NCBI GenBank assembly: GCA_030432755.1 | Contig: JAUILZ010000002.1 | Coordinates: forward strand, 124,001 to 188,000 | Direction: 5' to 3' | DNA from: Gammaproteobacteria bacterium | GTDB lineage: Bacteria > Pseudomonadota > Gammaproteobacteria > Arenicellales > Poriferihabitantaceae | Length of the DNA stretch: 64,000 nt | In this document: piece by piece, positions 16,317 to 25,792 of the stretch | Position numbering within the stretch: position 1 is the stretch's first letter | Layout: the number at the start of each line of letters is the position of its first letter | Made by a program: the position numbers and the translations under genes | The notes under the pieces: generated by a model | The model's database searches: none | The model's input: only the letters and a program-made list of their open reading frames with translations | Told to the model about the DNA's origin: nothing

Positions 16317-17827
16317 GCGCCTGCCCCCGCGGAATCCAGGCCGGATTCGCCGTCCGGGATCAGCACCACGGAACCCGTGGTGCGCCGCCCCTCCAGCGCC
16401 TCGTGCGCCTCCGCCGCCTGCGCGAGCGGGTAGCGATGATTCGCGCGGATACGGATCACGCCGCTCACGAGCGCGTCGAACAACCGCGTCGTGATCGACG
16501 CCACCTTCTCCGGCGTGTCGGTGTAATGGGCGAAGTTGGGCCGCGAGACGGTAGCCGAGTTGGACGCCAGGGCGCTGATGTTCCAGTCGCCGATATCGCC
16601 GGAGGCCTGGCCGTAGCTCACCAGGTGACCGCAGTTGGCCAGCGCGGCCACGGAATGACCGAAGGTGTCGCGGCCGACGGCGTCGTAGATCACGTCCGCG
16701 CCGCGGCCATCGGTGAGCGCGCGCACCTGGGCCGCGAGGCTGTCGGCGCCGGGCTGGATCACGTGGTGGGCGCCGGCGGCGCGCGCCGCGCGCGCCTTGT
16801 CGTCACTCGAGGTGGCGCCGATGACCGTGGCGCCGAGATGGCGCGCCCACTGGCAGAGGAGATTGCCGACGCCACCGGCGGGAGCGAACACCAGCACCGT
16901 GTCACCGGGCTTCACCGCGTGCACGCGGTGGAGGAGAAATTCCGCCGCCATCCCCTTGAGGAGGCCGGCGGCGGCGGTGACGTCGTCGATGGCGTCCAGC
17001 AGCGGCACCACCAGCGCGGCGTCCATGGTGCGTACCGCGGCGTAGGCGCCCACCGGCGGGCAGGCATAGCCGACCCGCATGCCCGGGGCGAGATGCGATA
17101 CCCTGGCGCCTACATCCACCACTTCGCCCGCGGCCTCCATCCCGGGGATTCCGGGTGGCTGAATCAGGTTGAAATAGCCGCTGCGGCAGTAGACGTCGAT
17201 GTAATTGACGCCGATGGCGCGCTGGCGGATGCGGACCTCCCCGGGACCCGGCGGCGGCGCCTGCACGGCAGCCGGCACCAGCACACCTGGTCCACCGTGG
17301 CGCGCCATGACGATGCCCTCGCCTTCGATGGCGCCGCTCTGGACTGGCACTCTGGCCGCCACGGAAACGGTAGCGGGGCGCGTCCGGTCCCGGCGCTCGA
17401 CCCGGGAGCGAACCGCGTCAAACCCCGCGGAATAAACCCCCTCGGCAACCAGATCGGCGAGTTCCGCCTCCTGGCCCGGCGGCGCGTCGAAGCGCGACTG
17501 CCAGGTCCAGAACGTGCGGTTGCCGTCGGTGACCGGCCGGAGCGCGATCTCCGCAACGTAGTTCTCGAGCGGCACGTCGCTGTCGACGATCGTATAGCGC
17601 AGGCTGTGGCGGCGGTCCGACAGCGCCAGCAGGCGCTCACGCACCTGCTCGCCGCCGCTGAGGCGGAAGCGCCGCACCGCGCCCACCTGGTCGGTGCGCC
17701 GGCCGCTCTCGAGTTCGCTCCGGCTCACTGCGGGATGCCAGCGGTCATGGCCGTTGAAATCGCGCACCATCTCCCACACCGCCGCCACGGGCGCGTCGAT
17801 CACGGTGCTGCGACGGACGCGGATCAT
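16313..17827 (-). CDS. SRPBCC (polyketide cyclase-like) domain fused to quinone oxidoreductase
   Basis: Fusion of 504 residues. The first about 150 residues are an SRPBCC/START-like ligand-binding domain (STVIDAPVAAVWEMVRDFNG). From about residue 170 onward is a medium-chain zeta-crystallin type NADPH:quinone oxidoreductase: GVNYIDVYCRSG at its start, nucleotide-binding VFAPAGGVGNLLCQWA and ADVIYDAVG. No structural zinc cysteines are seen, as expected for this subfamily. The ATG at 17827 is one base beyond the previous stop; a TTG at 17839 with AAGGAA upstream would add four residues. The SRPBCC half resembles the separate protein encoded next door, indicating duplication followed by fusion. 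Confidence 0.82.
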   Translation of the reverse strand: MIRVRRSTVIDAPVAAVWEMVRDFNGHDRWHPAVSRSELESGRRTDQVGAVRRFRLSGGEQVRERLLALSDRRHSLRYTIVDSDVPLENYVAEIALRPVTDGNRTFWTWQSRFDAPPGQEAELADLVAEGVYSAGFDAVRSRVERRDRTRPATVSVAARVPVQSGAIEGEGIVMARHGGPGVLVPAAVQAPPPGPGEVRIRQRAIGVNYIDVYCRSGYFNLIQPPGIPGMEAAGEVVDVGARVSHLAPGMRVGYACPPVGAYAAVRTMDAALVVPLLDAIDDVTAAAGLLKGMAAEFLLHRVHAVKPGDTVLVFAPAGGVGNLLCQWARHLGATVIGATSSDDKARAARAAGAHHVIQPGADSLAAQVRALTDGRGADVIYDAVGRDTFGHSVAALANCGHLVSYGQASGDIGDWNISALASNSATVSRPNFAHYTDTPEKVASITTRLFDALVSGVIRIRANHRYPLAQAAEAHEALEGRRTTGSVVLIPDGESGLDSAGAGA

Positions 17828-17828
17828 G

Positions 17829-18266
17829 TCAGCCGCCAAGGCGTTCCTTGAGCGCGTCGAATCCGCCCTGGAACACGCCCTCGCCGATCTGTGTCACCAG
17901 CGCGTCGGCGCGATCCGGTTCGCATTCGAACTCGGCGGTCCACTCCGCGTAGCAGCGGTCGCCGTCGGTGACCGGCATCAGGCGCAGGGTGGCGACGTAG
18001 TCGGTCACACCCATAGGGCTTTCGAGGATGGAATAGGTGCAGCAGCAGTCGTAGTCGGACAGCGCCAGCAGGCGTTCGCGGATGAAACCGCCGTCCTTCA
18101 GCCGGAAGGCGCGCACGCAGCCCACCTGGTCCGACGGCGCGCCGCCCTCGATGCGGCTCTCGGCGATCAGCGGATGCCAGGCCGGGAGCGCGTTGAAGTC
18201 GCGGATCACCTCCCAGACGCGGGCGATGGGTGCGTCGATGATGGCGGACGTGAACACTTCTGGCAT
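17829..18266 (-). CDS. SRPBCC family protein
   Basis: 145-residue single-domain protein of the SRPBCC (Bet v 1-like) fold that forms a hydrophobic ligand cavity. Recognisable by AIIDAPIARVWEVIRDFNAL at the N-terminus and the final amphipathic helix IGEGVFQGGFDALKERLGG. It shares clear residue-level similarity with the N-terminal domain of the adjacent fusion (RERLLALSD and MPVTDGDR/RPVTDGNR in equivalent places). First gene of the operon. Role probably binding or cyclising an intermediate; not determined. Confidence 0.82.
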   Translation of the reverse strand: MPEVFTSAIIDAPIARVWEVIRDFNALPAWHPLIAESRIEGGAPSDQVGCVRAFRLKDGGFIRERLLALSDYDCCCTYSILESPMGVTDYVATLRLMPVTDGDRCYAEWTAEFECEPDRADALVTQIGEGVFQGGFDALKERLGG

Positions 18267-18528
18267 GCTGTCAGCCCGGATATTTCACCAGCATCCCGGA
18301 TGCTGACGCAGGACAGGGGCGGCTGGGCGCCGCGCTGGAGCGAACCGCATAGCCGTAGCTATGGGGTGAGTGAAGCGCAAGTCCAGGCGTTCCTGGACCA
18401 GTCAGGGCCGGGATAGAAATCGGGCCCAATCCAGACTGTGCCCAGGTCTTTGGTGCTTTGCTCAATGATACCTCCTAAATTTCATCAGGTTGCAACCGGG
18501 CACGATTTCGGCTGGTGGAATATTCGGG
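18267..18528. other. Intergenic region with hairpins and an AGGAGG-led mini-frame
   Basis: 262 bases between the SRPBCC gene and the flotillin gene. Two perfect hairpins: CAGCATC-CCG-GATGCTG (18289-18305) and CATAGC-CGTA-GCTATG (18348-18363). On the minus strand a strong AGGAGG ribosome site precedes a TTG-started 64-codon frame (18271-18465), rich in Ser, Pro and Gly, that ends 4 bases before the SRPBCC start. The frame does not look like a folded protein. The segment may be a repeat element or leader region. Confidence 0.4.
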
Positions 18529-20607
18529 CTACTCCCCGGACTTGTCCGTCTTGGAAGACTTCTCCGCGCGCGAGGATTCCGACGACACCAGCGCCTGGGC
18601 ATCCTTCGCCGAACGGAAGATGTCGCCGAGGCCGGCGAGGTTGGAGCCCTGCACCCCGACCTCCTTCATCATCTCGTCGATGAGCGGCGCCTGGGCGCGG
18701 TAGCGCAGGACGCTCTCGATCACCTCGTCGGTGGGGCTGCGCTGGCCGCCGCCACCGGTTCCGCCGAGGCCGTCGACGTGGAGGATCTTGATGCCCTCGA
18801 TATTCTTCATCGGCTTGGCGCTCTCGCGGATGATGCCTTCCAGGCGCTCCAGCAGCTTGCCGCGCAGGAGTCCGGCGCGCGCGTCCTCGGAGAGAATGTT
18901 CTCCGCCTCGTAGCGCAGGCGCTGGGCCTCCGCCGCCACGGTGGCGGTGATCTTCTCGGCTTCCGCGGCGATCTTCGTGGTCTCGGCGTCCTTGGCGGCG
19001 AGCAGCTTGTCCACCGCTGCGACGCGTTCGGCGATCTCCTTCTCACGGGTGGTCCTGACCTGTTCCTCGGCTTCCACCGCGCGGGCGCGGGCGGCCTCGG
19101 TCTCGACCCTCGCGGTCTCCTCCTCGGAGCGCTTCTTCAGCACGTTGATCTGGCGCTCGATCTCCGCCAGTTCGAGCGCCATCTCGCGCTCCACCTCGAG
19201 TCGGCGCAGGTCGCGTTCCTTGAGGATACGCACCTCGTCTAGGCCGCGGTCCGAGGCGATTCGGGCGCGTTCCACTTCCTCGCGCGCCGAGATCTCCGCC
19301 TCCTCGATGCTCTGGCGCTGGGCGATCTGCTCCGATCGCACCAGCCGGTCGCGTTCCACGCGCGCCTTCTCCAGCACCTTGTCCTGTTCGATACGCGCCT
19401 GCTCCACCGCCTGGTTGGCGGCGAGGCGCGCGGTTTCCACCTCGCGTCCGCGGACGATGTCGCGCGACTCCATCTCCTCCTCCGCCATGATGCGCGCCTC
19501 GCGCAACTGGCGCTCGGAGACGATGCGCGCGCGCTCGAGGTCCTCGCCGGAGGTGATCTCCGCGTGCTCGATGTCGTGGCGCTGCTTGATCTGGCGGGTG
19601 CGGACCTGGTGCTCGCGCTCGATCCGCGCCTGCTCCAGTTCGCGCTCGTGGGAGATACGCGCCTTTTCCACTTCCTCGCGCGCGGCGATCTCCGCGGCGT
19701 CAATGGCGCGCTGGCGCTCGATCTCCTTCTCCCGCGTACCGCGTTCGCTGGAGATGCGGGCCTCCTCCGCCTCGGCCTCGCGGGTGAAGCGCGCGCGCTG
19801 GATCGCGGCGCGCTGTTCCGCGCGCATGGATTCGAGTTCGAGCTCCTGGCTGAGGCGCGAGCTCTCGCTTTCCTGTTCGAGCTTGAGCGCCTCCTTTTCT
19901 GCCGCGAGGTTGCGGGTGCGGATCGCCACCATGGATGACTGCTCGATGTCGTTGCGCAGCTTGCGCCGGGTCTCGATGGACTCGATGAGCTGGGTCATGC
20001 CCTCGGCGTCAAAGCGATTGGCCGGGTTGAAGTACTCGAGTTCGGTCTGGTCGAGGTCGGTGATCGCTACCGATTCCAGTTCGAGGCCGTTCTGCGCCAG
20101 CGCCACCCGCGCGCGGTCCTCCACCCGGCTGACCATGTCGCTGCGGGTCTCGTGCATCTCGTCCAGGGTCAGTTCCGCCGCAACCGAACGCAACGCGCCG
20201 ACGAACTTGCCCGAGAGCAGTTCCGCCAGGCGTTCCGCCTCCATGGTGCGACGGCCCAGGGTGGAAGCAGCCGCGGACACCGCTTCGCGCTGTTGCATCA
20301 CGCGCACGAAGAACTCCGCCTCCACGTCCACCCGCATTCGGTCGCGGGAGATCAGCGAGCCGCCCTGCACCATCGACACCGGGATGCGCACCACGTTGAG
20401 GTTCACCGGTGTGACCTCGTGGATGATGGGCAACACGAAGGCGCCGCCGTTGATCACCACCTTCTCGCCACCCATGCCGGTACGCACGAAGGCGACCTCG
20501 CGGGTGGAGCGGTAGTAGAGCCAGTTGAGCAGGTACACCACCACCGCGATGACGACGATGGCGACGATCAGCCACAGTATGAGTGAACCCAGCATTTGTC
20601 CGGACAT
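18529..20607 (-). CDS. Flotillin/SPFH-domain membrane scaffold protein with long hendecad coiled coil
   Basis: Membrane-anchored scaffold of 692 residues, longer than typical bacterial flotillins. A transmembrane helix lies at residues 9-32, the SPFH/band 7 domain follows (about 35-245), then an unbroken helix of about 240 residues built from 11-residue repeats (258-499), and a C-terminal flotillin-like segment (IRESAKPMKNIEGIKI) around 593-610. The ATG at 20607 is chosen because AGAGGAA sits about 8 bases upstream; the frame extends further back but as the shadow of the next gene. It is the last gene of the liv/Tm-1 operon, 14 bases after the TIM-barrel gene, suggesting it organises that transporter in the membrane. 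Confidence 0.88.
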   Translation of the reverse strand: MSGQMLGSLILWLIVAIVVIAVVVYLLNWLYYRSTREVAFVRTGMGGEKVVINGGAFVLPIIHEVTPVNLNVVRIPVSMVQGGSLISRDRMRVDVEAEFFVRVMQQREAVSAAASTLGRRTMEAERLAELLSGKFVGALRSVAAELTLDEMHETRSDMVSRVEDRARVALAQNGLELESVAITDLDQTELEYFNPANRFDAEGMTQLIESIETRRKLRNDIEQSSMVAIRTRNLAAEKEALKLEQESESSRLSQELELESMRAEQRAAIQRARFTREAEAEEARISSERGTREKEIERQRAIDAAEIAAREEVEKARISHERELEQARIEREHQVRTRQIKQRHDIEHAEITSGEDLERARIVSERQLREARIMAEEEMESRDIVRGREVETARLAANQAVEQARIEQDKVLEKARVERDRLVRSEQIAQRQSIEEAEISAREEVERARIASDRGLDEVRILKERDLRRLEVEREMALELAEIERQINVLKKRSEEETARVETEAARARAVEAEEQVRTTREKEIAERVAAVDKLLAAKDAETTKIAAEAEKITATVAAEAQRLRYEAENILSEDARAGLLRGKLLERLEGIIRESAKPMKNIEGIKILHVDGLGGTGGGGQRSPTDEVIESVLRYRAQAPLIDEMMKEVGVQGSNLAGLGDIFRSAKDAQALVSSESSRAEKSSKTDKSGE
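19111..19836 (-). repeat. Hendecad (11-residue) repeat array inside flotillin
   Basis: Codes for residues 258-499, 22 consecutive 11-residue units such as VEKARISHERE, LEQARIEREHQ, IEHAEITSGED and VERARIASDRG. Hydrophobic residues fall at unit positions 1 and 6. Similar units recur every four hendecads (44 residues) or eight (88), e.g. VRTRQIKQRHD and VRSEQIAQRQS, showing growth by duplication. Confidence 0.8.
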
Positions 20608-20621
20608 GGCTTGTTCCTCTC

Positions 20622-21455
20622 TCAGAGTATCTTGATGGCCTTGAAGGCCCGGGTTTGTTCGGTAAGGGCGGTCTCCGTGGGCAGCCGTTCCATGGAGGAG
20701 GCGCCGTAGAAACCATGGCAGTTTTCCGTGTTGGCGAGCACGTACTCGGCGTCCGCGGGCATCGATACCGGGCCGCCGTGCACCAGCACCAGCACGTCGG
20801 GATTGACCTTGAGCGCGGCCTCCGACCAGGCGTTCACCAGCGCGGGGCATTGCTCCAGCGAGAGCGATGTCTCGGCGCCGATGGAGCCACCCGTGGTCAG
20901 GCCAAGGTGGCAGACGATGATGTCGGCGCCGGCCGCAGTCATAGCCCGGGCGTCGTCCTCGTTGAAAACATAGGGGGTGGTCAGCAGGTCCTTTTCGTGG
21001 GCGAGGCGGATCATGTCCACCTCCTGGCCGTAGGACATGCCGGTCTCCTCGAGGTTGGCGCGGAAGGTGCCGTCGATGAGTCCCACCGTGGGGAAGTTCT
21101 GCACCCCGGAAAAACCGATGGCCGCGACCTGGTCGAGGAAATGATCGAACACGCAGAACGGGTCGGTACCGTTGACCCCGGCTAGCACCGGCACGTTATT
21201 CACCACCGGCAGCACCTCGTACGCCATTTCCATGACCACGTCGTTGGCGTTGCCGTAGGCCATCAATCCCGACAGCGAACCCCGGCCCGCCATGCGGTAA
21301 CGCCCGGAGTTGTAGATTACGATGAGGTCGATGCCGCCGGCCTCCTCGCATTTCGCCGACAGGCCGGTGCCGGCGCCGCCGCCCACGATCGGTTCGCCGC
21401 GGGCTTTCATGGCGCGGAACTTCTCCATTATCCGGGCGCGTTCAAATCGTGGCAT
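20622..21455 (-). CDS. TIM-barrel 'phosphoenolpyruvate hydrolase-like' family protein
   Basis: 277-residue protein of the PF09370-type TIM barrel family, whose members resemble isocitrate lyase/IGPS-like barrels and are mostly uncharacterised. Landmarks: [19 protein letters not shown] at the N-terminus, [24 protein letters not shown] and the C-terminal [12 protein letters not shown]...[12 protein letters not shown]. The start at 21455 overlaps the Tm-1 fusion stop by 14 bases, implying coupled translation. In tomato Tm-1 this domain is fused behind a Tm-1/UPF0261 domain, which is exactly what the upstream gene encodes here. Probably a lyase, hydrolase or aldolase acting with it; the reaction is unknown. 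Confidence 0.85.
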   Translation of the reverse strand: MPRFERARIMEKFRAMKARGEPIVGGGAGTGLSAKCEEAGGIDLIVIYNSGRYRMAGRGSLSGLMAYGNANDVVMEMAYEVLPVVNNVPVLAGVNGTDPFCVFDHFLDQVAAIGFSGVQNFPTVGLIDGTFRANLEETGMSYGQEVDMIRLAHEKDLLTTPYVFNEDDARAMTAAGADIIVCHLGLTTGGSIGAETSLSLEQCPALVNAWSEAALKVNPDVLVLVHGGPVSMPADAEYVLANTENCHGFYGASSMERLPTETALTEQTRAFKAIKIL

Positions 21456-23706
21456 TTCTCTGGTTCCTCGCGTTGGAATTGATCTCTTCAAAGGCGTCGA
21501 CCGCGGCCCTGGCAAAGGCCGGATCGTTGATGTGGCAGTCGAGCCGCACCAGGCGTCGATTGCCGGTCTCCTGGAATCGGCCGGCGATGGCGTAGAACAG
21601 CGCGCGATCCGCCGCCGGGTCGTGAAAGGGCTGGCCCGGCGAGTCGAGGGCGGAGACGCCGCCCATGGGCAACAGGAAGCGCACCGGCCCGTTCATGAGG
21701 TTGATCCGCTCCGCGATCCACTCGCCCATGCGCCGGTTCTCGTCTGCGGTGGTGCGCATCAGCGTGACCTGGGGATTGTGTTCGACGAAAGTACGCGCGC
21801 TGTACTTCTCCGGCACCGTGTCGCGCGGGCCGAAGTTGACCATGTCGAGGGCGCCCACCGATCCCACCCAGGGAATGCCGGTCCGAATGAATGCGCCGAA
21901 GCGGTCTTCATCGGCGGGAAACACGCCGCCCATCATCATGTCGCAGACCTCGGTGGTGGTGATGTCGAGGGCTCCCACGAGCATGCCGCTGTCGGCGAGC
22001 TTCTCCATCGAGCGACCGCCGGTGCCGGTGGCGTGGAACACGAGGCAATCGTAACGATCCTCGACAAGGCGGGTGAGGTGCTGCACCGCGGTGGTGGTGA
22101 CGCCGAACATGGTGATGCCGATACCGGGTTTGTCCGCCGCCGCCGGGCGCTCCCGGCGCCGTTCCGCCACCATGCCGGCGATGGCGCTGGCGCCGTTGGC
22201 AAGCACCGTGCGCGAGATACGATTGAGGCCCTGCACGTCGGTGACCGAGTACATCATCATGATGTCCGAGGCGCCCACGTACTGGCCTACCTCGCCGGAG
22301 GCCACGGTGGAGATCATCACCTTGGGCACGCCCACGGGCAGCGACTGCATCGCCGGGGTGGCGAGCGCGGTGCCGCCGGAGCCGGCCGCGGAGATGATGC
22401 CGGCGACGTCGTCCTGGCGCCGCAGCCAATGGACGAAGGCCACCGCCATCTCGCGCACCGCGCTGCCGCGCTCGCCGCTGAATACGCGCGCGGAACCGCG
22501 CGGATGGTGACCAGCCAACACGTGGGGCGGCACGTCGGCGGAGGACGCCCTGCCCGAGGTGGACAGGTCCACGGTCTTCACCCGCAGGTCGTGGTCAACG
22601 ATACAGTTGCGCAGGTATTTCAGTTCCGCGCCCTTGGTATCGAAGGTGCCGACGACGTAGACGCTCGCCCGCGAGGGATCGGTGGCAGCGCGCGCGGGTT
22701 CGCGGAACAGGGGTTCGGGGCGCGCGTCGAAGGGCCGCGCCGGCGGGATGCGGGCGGGTGACGATCCGTTTTCGGTTTTGGCCTGCTCTCGCCACGCGGC
22801 GCCGGACCAGCGCGTGGGCGGGACGTAGACCAGGGTGGAGTCGCCTGCGGTGGGCACGCTCTCGTCGCCACCACTATCCACTTCCTGCGTGTCAGTTTCC
22901 GTATCCGGTTCGGCAGGTGCCGGCACGGGATCGGCGGCACGTTCCATCACCGTTGCAACCTCGTCGTGGGAATGCCGGCCGACGCCGAGGAGGCGTTCCT
23001 GCAGGGCGCGGTCGCGCGCGAGCTCCGCCGCCGGCAGCACCTGGCTGATGCGGCCGTTCACCATGATCGCGATATCGTCGGCGATGGCGGTGGCGACGGC
23101 GATGTTCTGTTCGATGAGGAGGATCGCCACGTCACGCTCGGCCGCGAGTTCCGCGAGCAGCTTCTCCACCTGGTCGACGATCACCGGGGCGAGGCCCTCG
23201 GTTGGCTCGTCGAGGATCAACAACTCCGGGTCCTGCAACAGGGCGCGGGAGATGGCTAGCATCTGCTGCTCGCCGCCGGACAACTGGCCGGCGCCGTTGC
23301 GGCGCCTTTCCGCGAGGCGCGGGAATGTGCTGTAGATGCGGTCCGCGGTCCATGCCCCGCCGCTGTCCACCAGTCGGAGGTGCTCATCCACGGTAAGCGA
23401 GGGCCACAGTCGACGCCCCTGGGGCGTGTAGCCGATGCCGATGCCGGCAATGCGGTAGGACGGCAGCCGGGTCAGTTCCTGGCCATGGAAACGGATCGAT
23501 CCGCCGCGCGCGGGCACCAGCCCCATGATGGCGTTGCAGAGCGTGGTCTTGCCCATGCCGTTCCTGCCCACCACCGCGTGCACTCCGCCGCTGAGCGTGA
23601 GATCCACGCCCTGGAGGGCATGGGACTGGCCGTAGTAGACGTGCAGGCCACGGACCTGGAGGCCCTCGGCGTTGCGCGCGGGGCGGCGGGCGTGGCGTTC
23701 AGCCAT
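21442..23706 (-). CDS. Fusion of LivF-type ABC ATPase with Tm-1-like (UPF0261) domain
   Basis: 754-residue two-part protein. Residues 1-242 are a complete branched-chain amino acid transporter ATPase: Walker [10 protein letters not shown] (47-55), signature LSGGEQQ (142-148), Walker B LLILDEP (162-168). Residues 243-348 form a Pro/Asp/Glu-rich linker. Residues 349-754 are a Tm-1-like ATP-binding domain ([19 protein letters not shown] at its start; [31 protein letters not shown]). The Tm-1 domain binds ATP in the tomato antiviral protein; bacterial function is unknown. Overlaps livG by 8 bases and the TIM-barrel gene by 14 bases. The join directly couples an import motor to a presumed metabolic or signalling domain. 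Confidence 0.88.
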   Translation of the reverse strand: MAERHARRPARNAEGLQVRGLHVYYGQSHALQGVDLTLSGGVHAVVGRNGMGKTTLCNAIMGLVPARGGSIRFHGQELTRLPSYRIAGIGIGYTPQGRRLWPSLTVDEHLRLVDSGGAWTADRIYSTFPRLAERRRNGAGQLSGGEQQMLAISRALLQDPELLILDEPTEGLAPVIVDQVEKLLAELAAERDVAILLIEQNIAVATAIADDIAIMVNGRISQVLPAAELARDRALQERLLGVGRHSHDEVATVMERAADPVPAPAEPDTETDTQEVDSGGDESVPTAGDSTLVYVPPTRWSGAAWREQAKTENGSSPARIPPARPFDARPEPLFREPARAATDPSRASVYVVGTFDTKGAELKYLRNCIVDHDLRVKTVDLSTSGRASSADVPPHVLAGHHPRGSARVFSGERGSAVREMAVAFVHWLRRQDDVAGIISAAGSGGTALATPAMQSLPVGVPKVMISTVASGEVGQYVGASDIMMMYSVTDVQGLNRISRTVLANGASAIAGMVAERRRERPAAADKPGIGITMFGVTTTAVQHLTRLVEDRYDCLVFHATGTGGRSMEKLADSGMLVGALDITTTEVCDMMMGGVFPADEDRFGAFIRTGIPWVGSVGALDMVNFGPRDTVPEKYSARTFVEHNPQVTLMRTTADENRRMGEWIAERINLMNGPVRFLLPMGGVSALDSPGQPFHDPAADRALFYAIAGRFQETGNRRLVRLDCHINDPAFARAAVDAFEEINSNARNQRNATI

Positions 23707-24496
23707 GTCCCCTCCCCTGGCCGAGATACAGTTCCTGCACCTCGGTATCGTTCTCGATTTCCTCGGGCGTACCCTCCTTGAAGATGCGCCCGTTGTGCAT
23801 CATGGTCACGCGTTCCGCGACCCGGAGCGCCACGTCCATGTCGTGCTCGATGATGATGTAGCCGATGTGGTCCGGCAGTGACTGGAGGATCTCCACCAGT
23901 TCGCCGCGCTCGGTGGGCGACAGGCCCGCCGCGGGTTCGTCGAACAGGATCAGCCGCGGCGCCCCCGCGAGCGCGAGGGCGATCTCGAGCTGGCGCTGCT
24001 GGCCGTAACTCAGGGTATCCACGCGCGCTTTCTCGACTTCATCGAGGTGCACCGCAGCCACCAGCCCGCGGGCGGATTCCATGGCGCGGTCGTCGCGCCC
24101 CGGTCGGCGCAGGGAGTAGCGGCCGCGGCTCACGCCGCGGCACGCCAGGTAAACGTTGTCGATCACCGTCAGCCCGCCGAACAGCAGCGAGATCTGGTAG
24201 GTGCGCCGCAGGCCGCGGCGCACCCGTTCATGGCTCGGCAGGTCGGTGACGTCCTCGCCGAACAGCCGCACCCGCCCGGTGGTGGGCGGGAAATCCCCGG
24301 TGATGGCGTTGAACAGGGTCGTCTTGCCCGCACCGTTGGAGCCCAGTACCGCGCGCCGCTCCCCTGCACCGACGGTGAGGTTGATGTCCGCCAGCGCCAC
24401 CAGCGCGCCGAAATGGCGGCTGATGGCCTCGAGCTCGAGGGCGTAACGCCCCGCGCCCTGGAGGTGAGACAGCGCGTCGGACCGGGCGGATTCCAC
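23699..24496 (-). CDS. Branched-chain amino acid-type ABC transporter ATP-binding protein, LivG-like
   Basis: 265-residue ATPase. Walker [15 protein letters not shown], signature [15 protein letters not shown], Walker B LILFDEP and the switch [10 protein letters not shown] are intact; the LSYGQ form is typical of LivG. The start codon is GTG at 24496. It would pair with the LivF half of the downstream fusion to form the motor. Located 24 bases after the binding-protein gene. Confidence 0.88.
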   Translation of the reverse strand: MESARSDALSHLQGAGRYALELEAISRHFGALVALADINLTVGAGERRAVLGSNGAGKTTLFNAITGDFPPTTGRVRLFGEDVTDLPSHERVRRGLRRTYQISLLFGGLTVIDNVYLACRGVSRGRYSLRRPGRDDRAMESARGLVAAVHLDEVEKARVDTLSYGQQRQLEIALALAGAPRLILFDEPAAGLSPTERGELVEILQSLPDHIGYIIIEHDMDVALRVAERVTMMHNGRIFKEGTPEEIENDTEVQELYLGQGRGHG

Positions 24497-24520
24497 GGGG
24501 ATTTCCTGCGGCTTGTCCGG

Positions 24521-25768
24521 TTACTCGCAGCTCGGGTTTTCGCGCCCGACCTGGCCGTACGCCAGGAAGTCGTCATAGGAGACGCCCAGTGTCTGGCTCA
24601 CCTGCGGGGTGACCGAGATGGTCTTGTTCACCAGGTTGCCATCGGGGCCCTCGATCACCTCGGTCAGGAAGACGTCGGCGATCGCGTTGCGTCGCTCGTC
24701 CAGGCTGACCTTGCCGGTGGGCGTGTCGAACTCCAGCGAGGACAGCGTCTCGCGCAGCTTCGCGCCGCCGTCAGACAGGTCGCCACTCACCGCGTCGAGG
24801 GCCAGCAGCGCGGCCTTGGTGTTGATGTAGTAGGCGTGGGCGAACAGCGAGGGTGACGGGAAGCCGTCCGGGAACTGCGCCTTGTAGGCGGCGACGAAGT
24901 CGTTCCAGGCGGCGTTGTCCCAGGTGTCGGAGATCGGGCCCGCGGACGGGGTGCCGATGACGAAGTCCCGGGTACGTCCCTTTGAGCCGAGCACCGTCTG
25001 GTCCACGGTGATGGAGCCGCCGATCAGCGGCAGGTCGCCACCGGCCTGTTCGTACTGGGTCAGGAAATTGACCGCGTCGGCGCCGCCGAGGGCGACGTAG
25101 ATCGCGTCGACGTCATCCGGCAGCGCGGCGATGACCGAGGAGTAGTCCTTGTTGCCGATGGGCACCCAGAAGCGGGCATCGACGGGCGCCTCGCCACCGA
25201 GGCGGCAGAACGGCTCGAGGAAGCCGAACACCTGGGTGTAGGGGAAGGAATAGTCCTCCGCGAGCACCGCCACCTTGCGATAGCCCTTCTCGTTGTAGGC
25301 GTATTCACCGAGTCCTGCCATCCACTGCGCGCCGTCGGTGCTGAAGCGGTAGAAATTCTCCGCCGGTTCGCGCAGGGTGGTGTCCTGGGCCGCCGACGAG
25401 CCGTTGAGGAATGTGACCTCGGGCTGGGTCTTGGCGTAGTCCTTGACCGCGAGGCCCTCGGAGCCCGACAGCGGGCCCACCAGGACCTGCACGCCGTCCT
25501 GTTCCACCAGCTTGCGCGCGGCGCGTACAGCGCTGTCGGGCGATGCGTCAGACGAGCCGGTGATCAGCTCGATCTGCTTGCCGCCGGCGCTGTTGTTGAA
25601 TTCCGCGAGCGCCATCTGCACACCGCGCATGCCGTCCTCGCCGAGCACGGTGAACGCGCCTTCGAGGGTCGCGAGTGCGCCCATCTTGATCGAATCCTGT
25701 GCCGCCACGGGACCGCACAGGGTCGCCAGCGCGGCGGCAAGCAGTGTTTTTTTGCCTAGTCCAATCAT
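24521..25768 (-). CDS. Periplasmic branched-chain amino acid-type binding protein (LivK-like)
   Basis: 415-residue solute receptor of the Peripla_BP_6 type. Signal peptide MIGLGKKTLLAAALATLCGP with cleavage after VAA near residue 23. The mature protein begins with IKMGALATLEGAFTVLGEDG, the ligand-loop region of this family, and has VLVGPLSGSEGLAVKDYAK further on. Family members bind amino acids, amides, urea or aromatic acids, so the ligand cannot be assigned. Third gene of the operon. Confidence 0.87.
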   Translation of the reverse strand: MIGLGKKTLLAAALATLCGPVAAQDSIKMGALATLEGAFTVLGEDGMRGVQMALAEFNNSAGGKQIELITGSSDASPDSAVRAARKLVEQDGVQVLVGPLSGSEGLAVKDYAKTQPEVTFLNGSSAAQDTTLREPAENFYRFSTDGAQWMAGLGEYAYNEKGYRKVAVLAEDYSFPYTQVFGFLEPFCRLGGEAPVDARFWVPIGNKDYSSVIAALPDDVDAIYVALGGADAVNFLTQYEQAGGDLPLIGGSITVDQTVLGSKGRTRDFVIGTPSAGPISDTWDNAAWNDFVAAYKAQFPDGFPSPSLFAHAYYINTKAALLALDAVSGDLSDGGAKLRETLSSLEFDTPTGKVSLDERRNAIADVFLTEVIEGPDGNLVNKTISVTPQVSQTLGVSYDDFLAYGQVGRENPSCE

Positions 25769-25792
25769 GGTTTTTCTCCACTCCAGGGGGTG

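Noticed and set aside
18941..20515. Antisense frame of 524 codons opposite flotillin, very Ser/Arg-rich
   Set aside because: Arises from the repetitive GAG/CGC codons of the hendecad array on the other strand.
20608..20850. N-terminal extension of the flotillin frame
   Set aside because: It is the out-of-frame shadow of the TIM-barrel gene; a good ribosome site and the membrane helix place the start at 20607.
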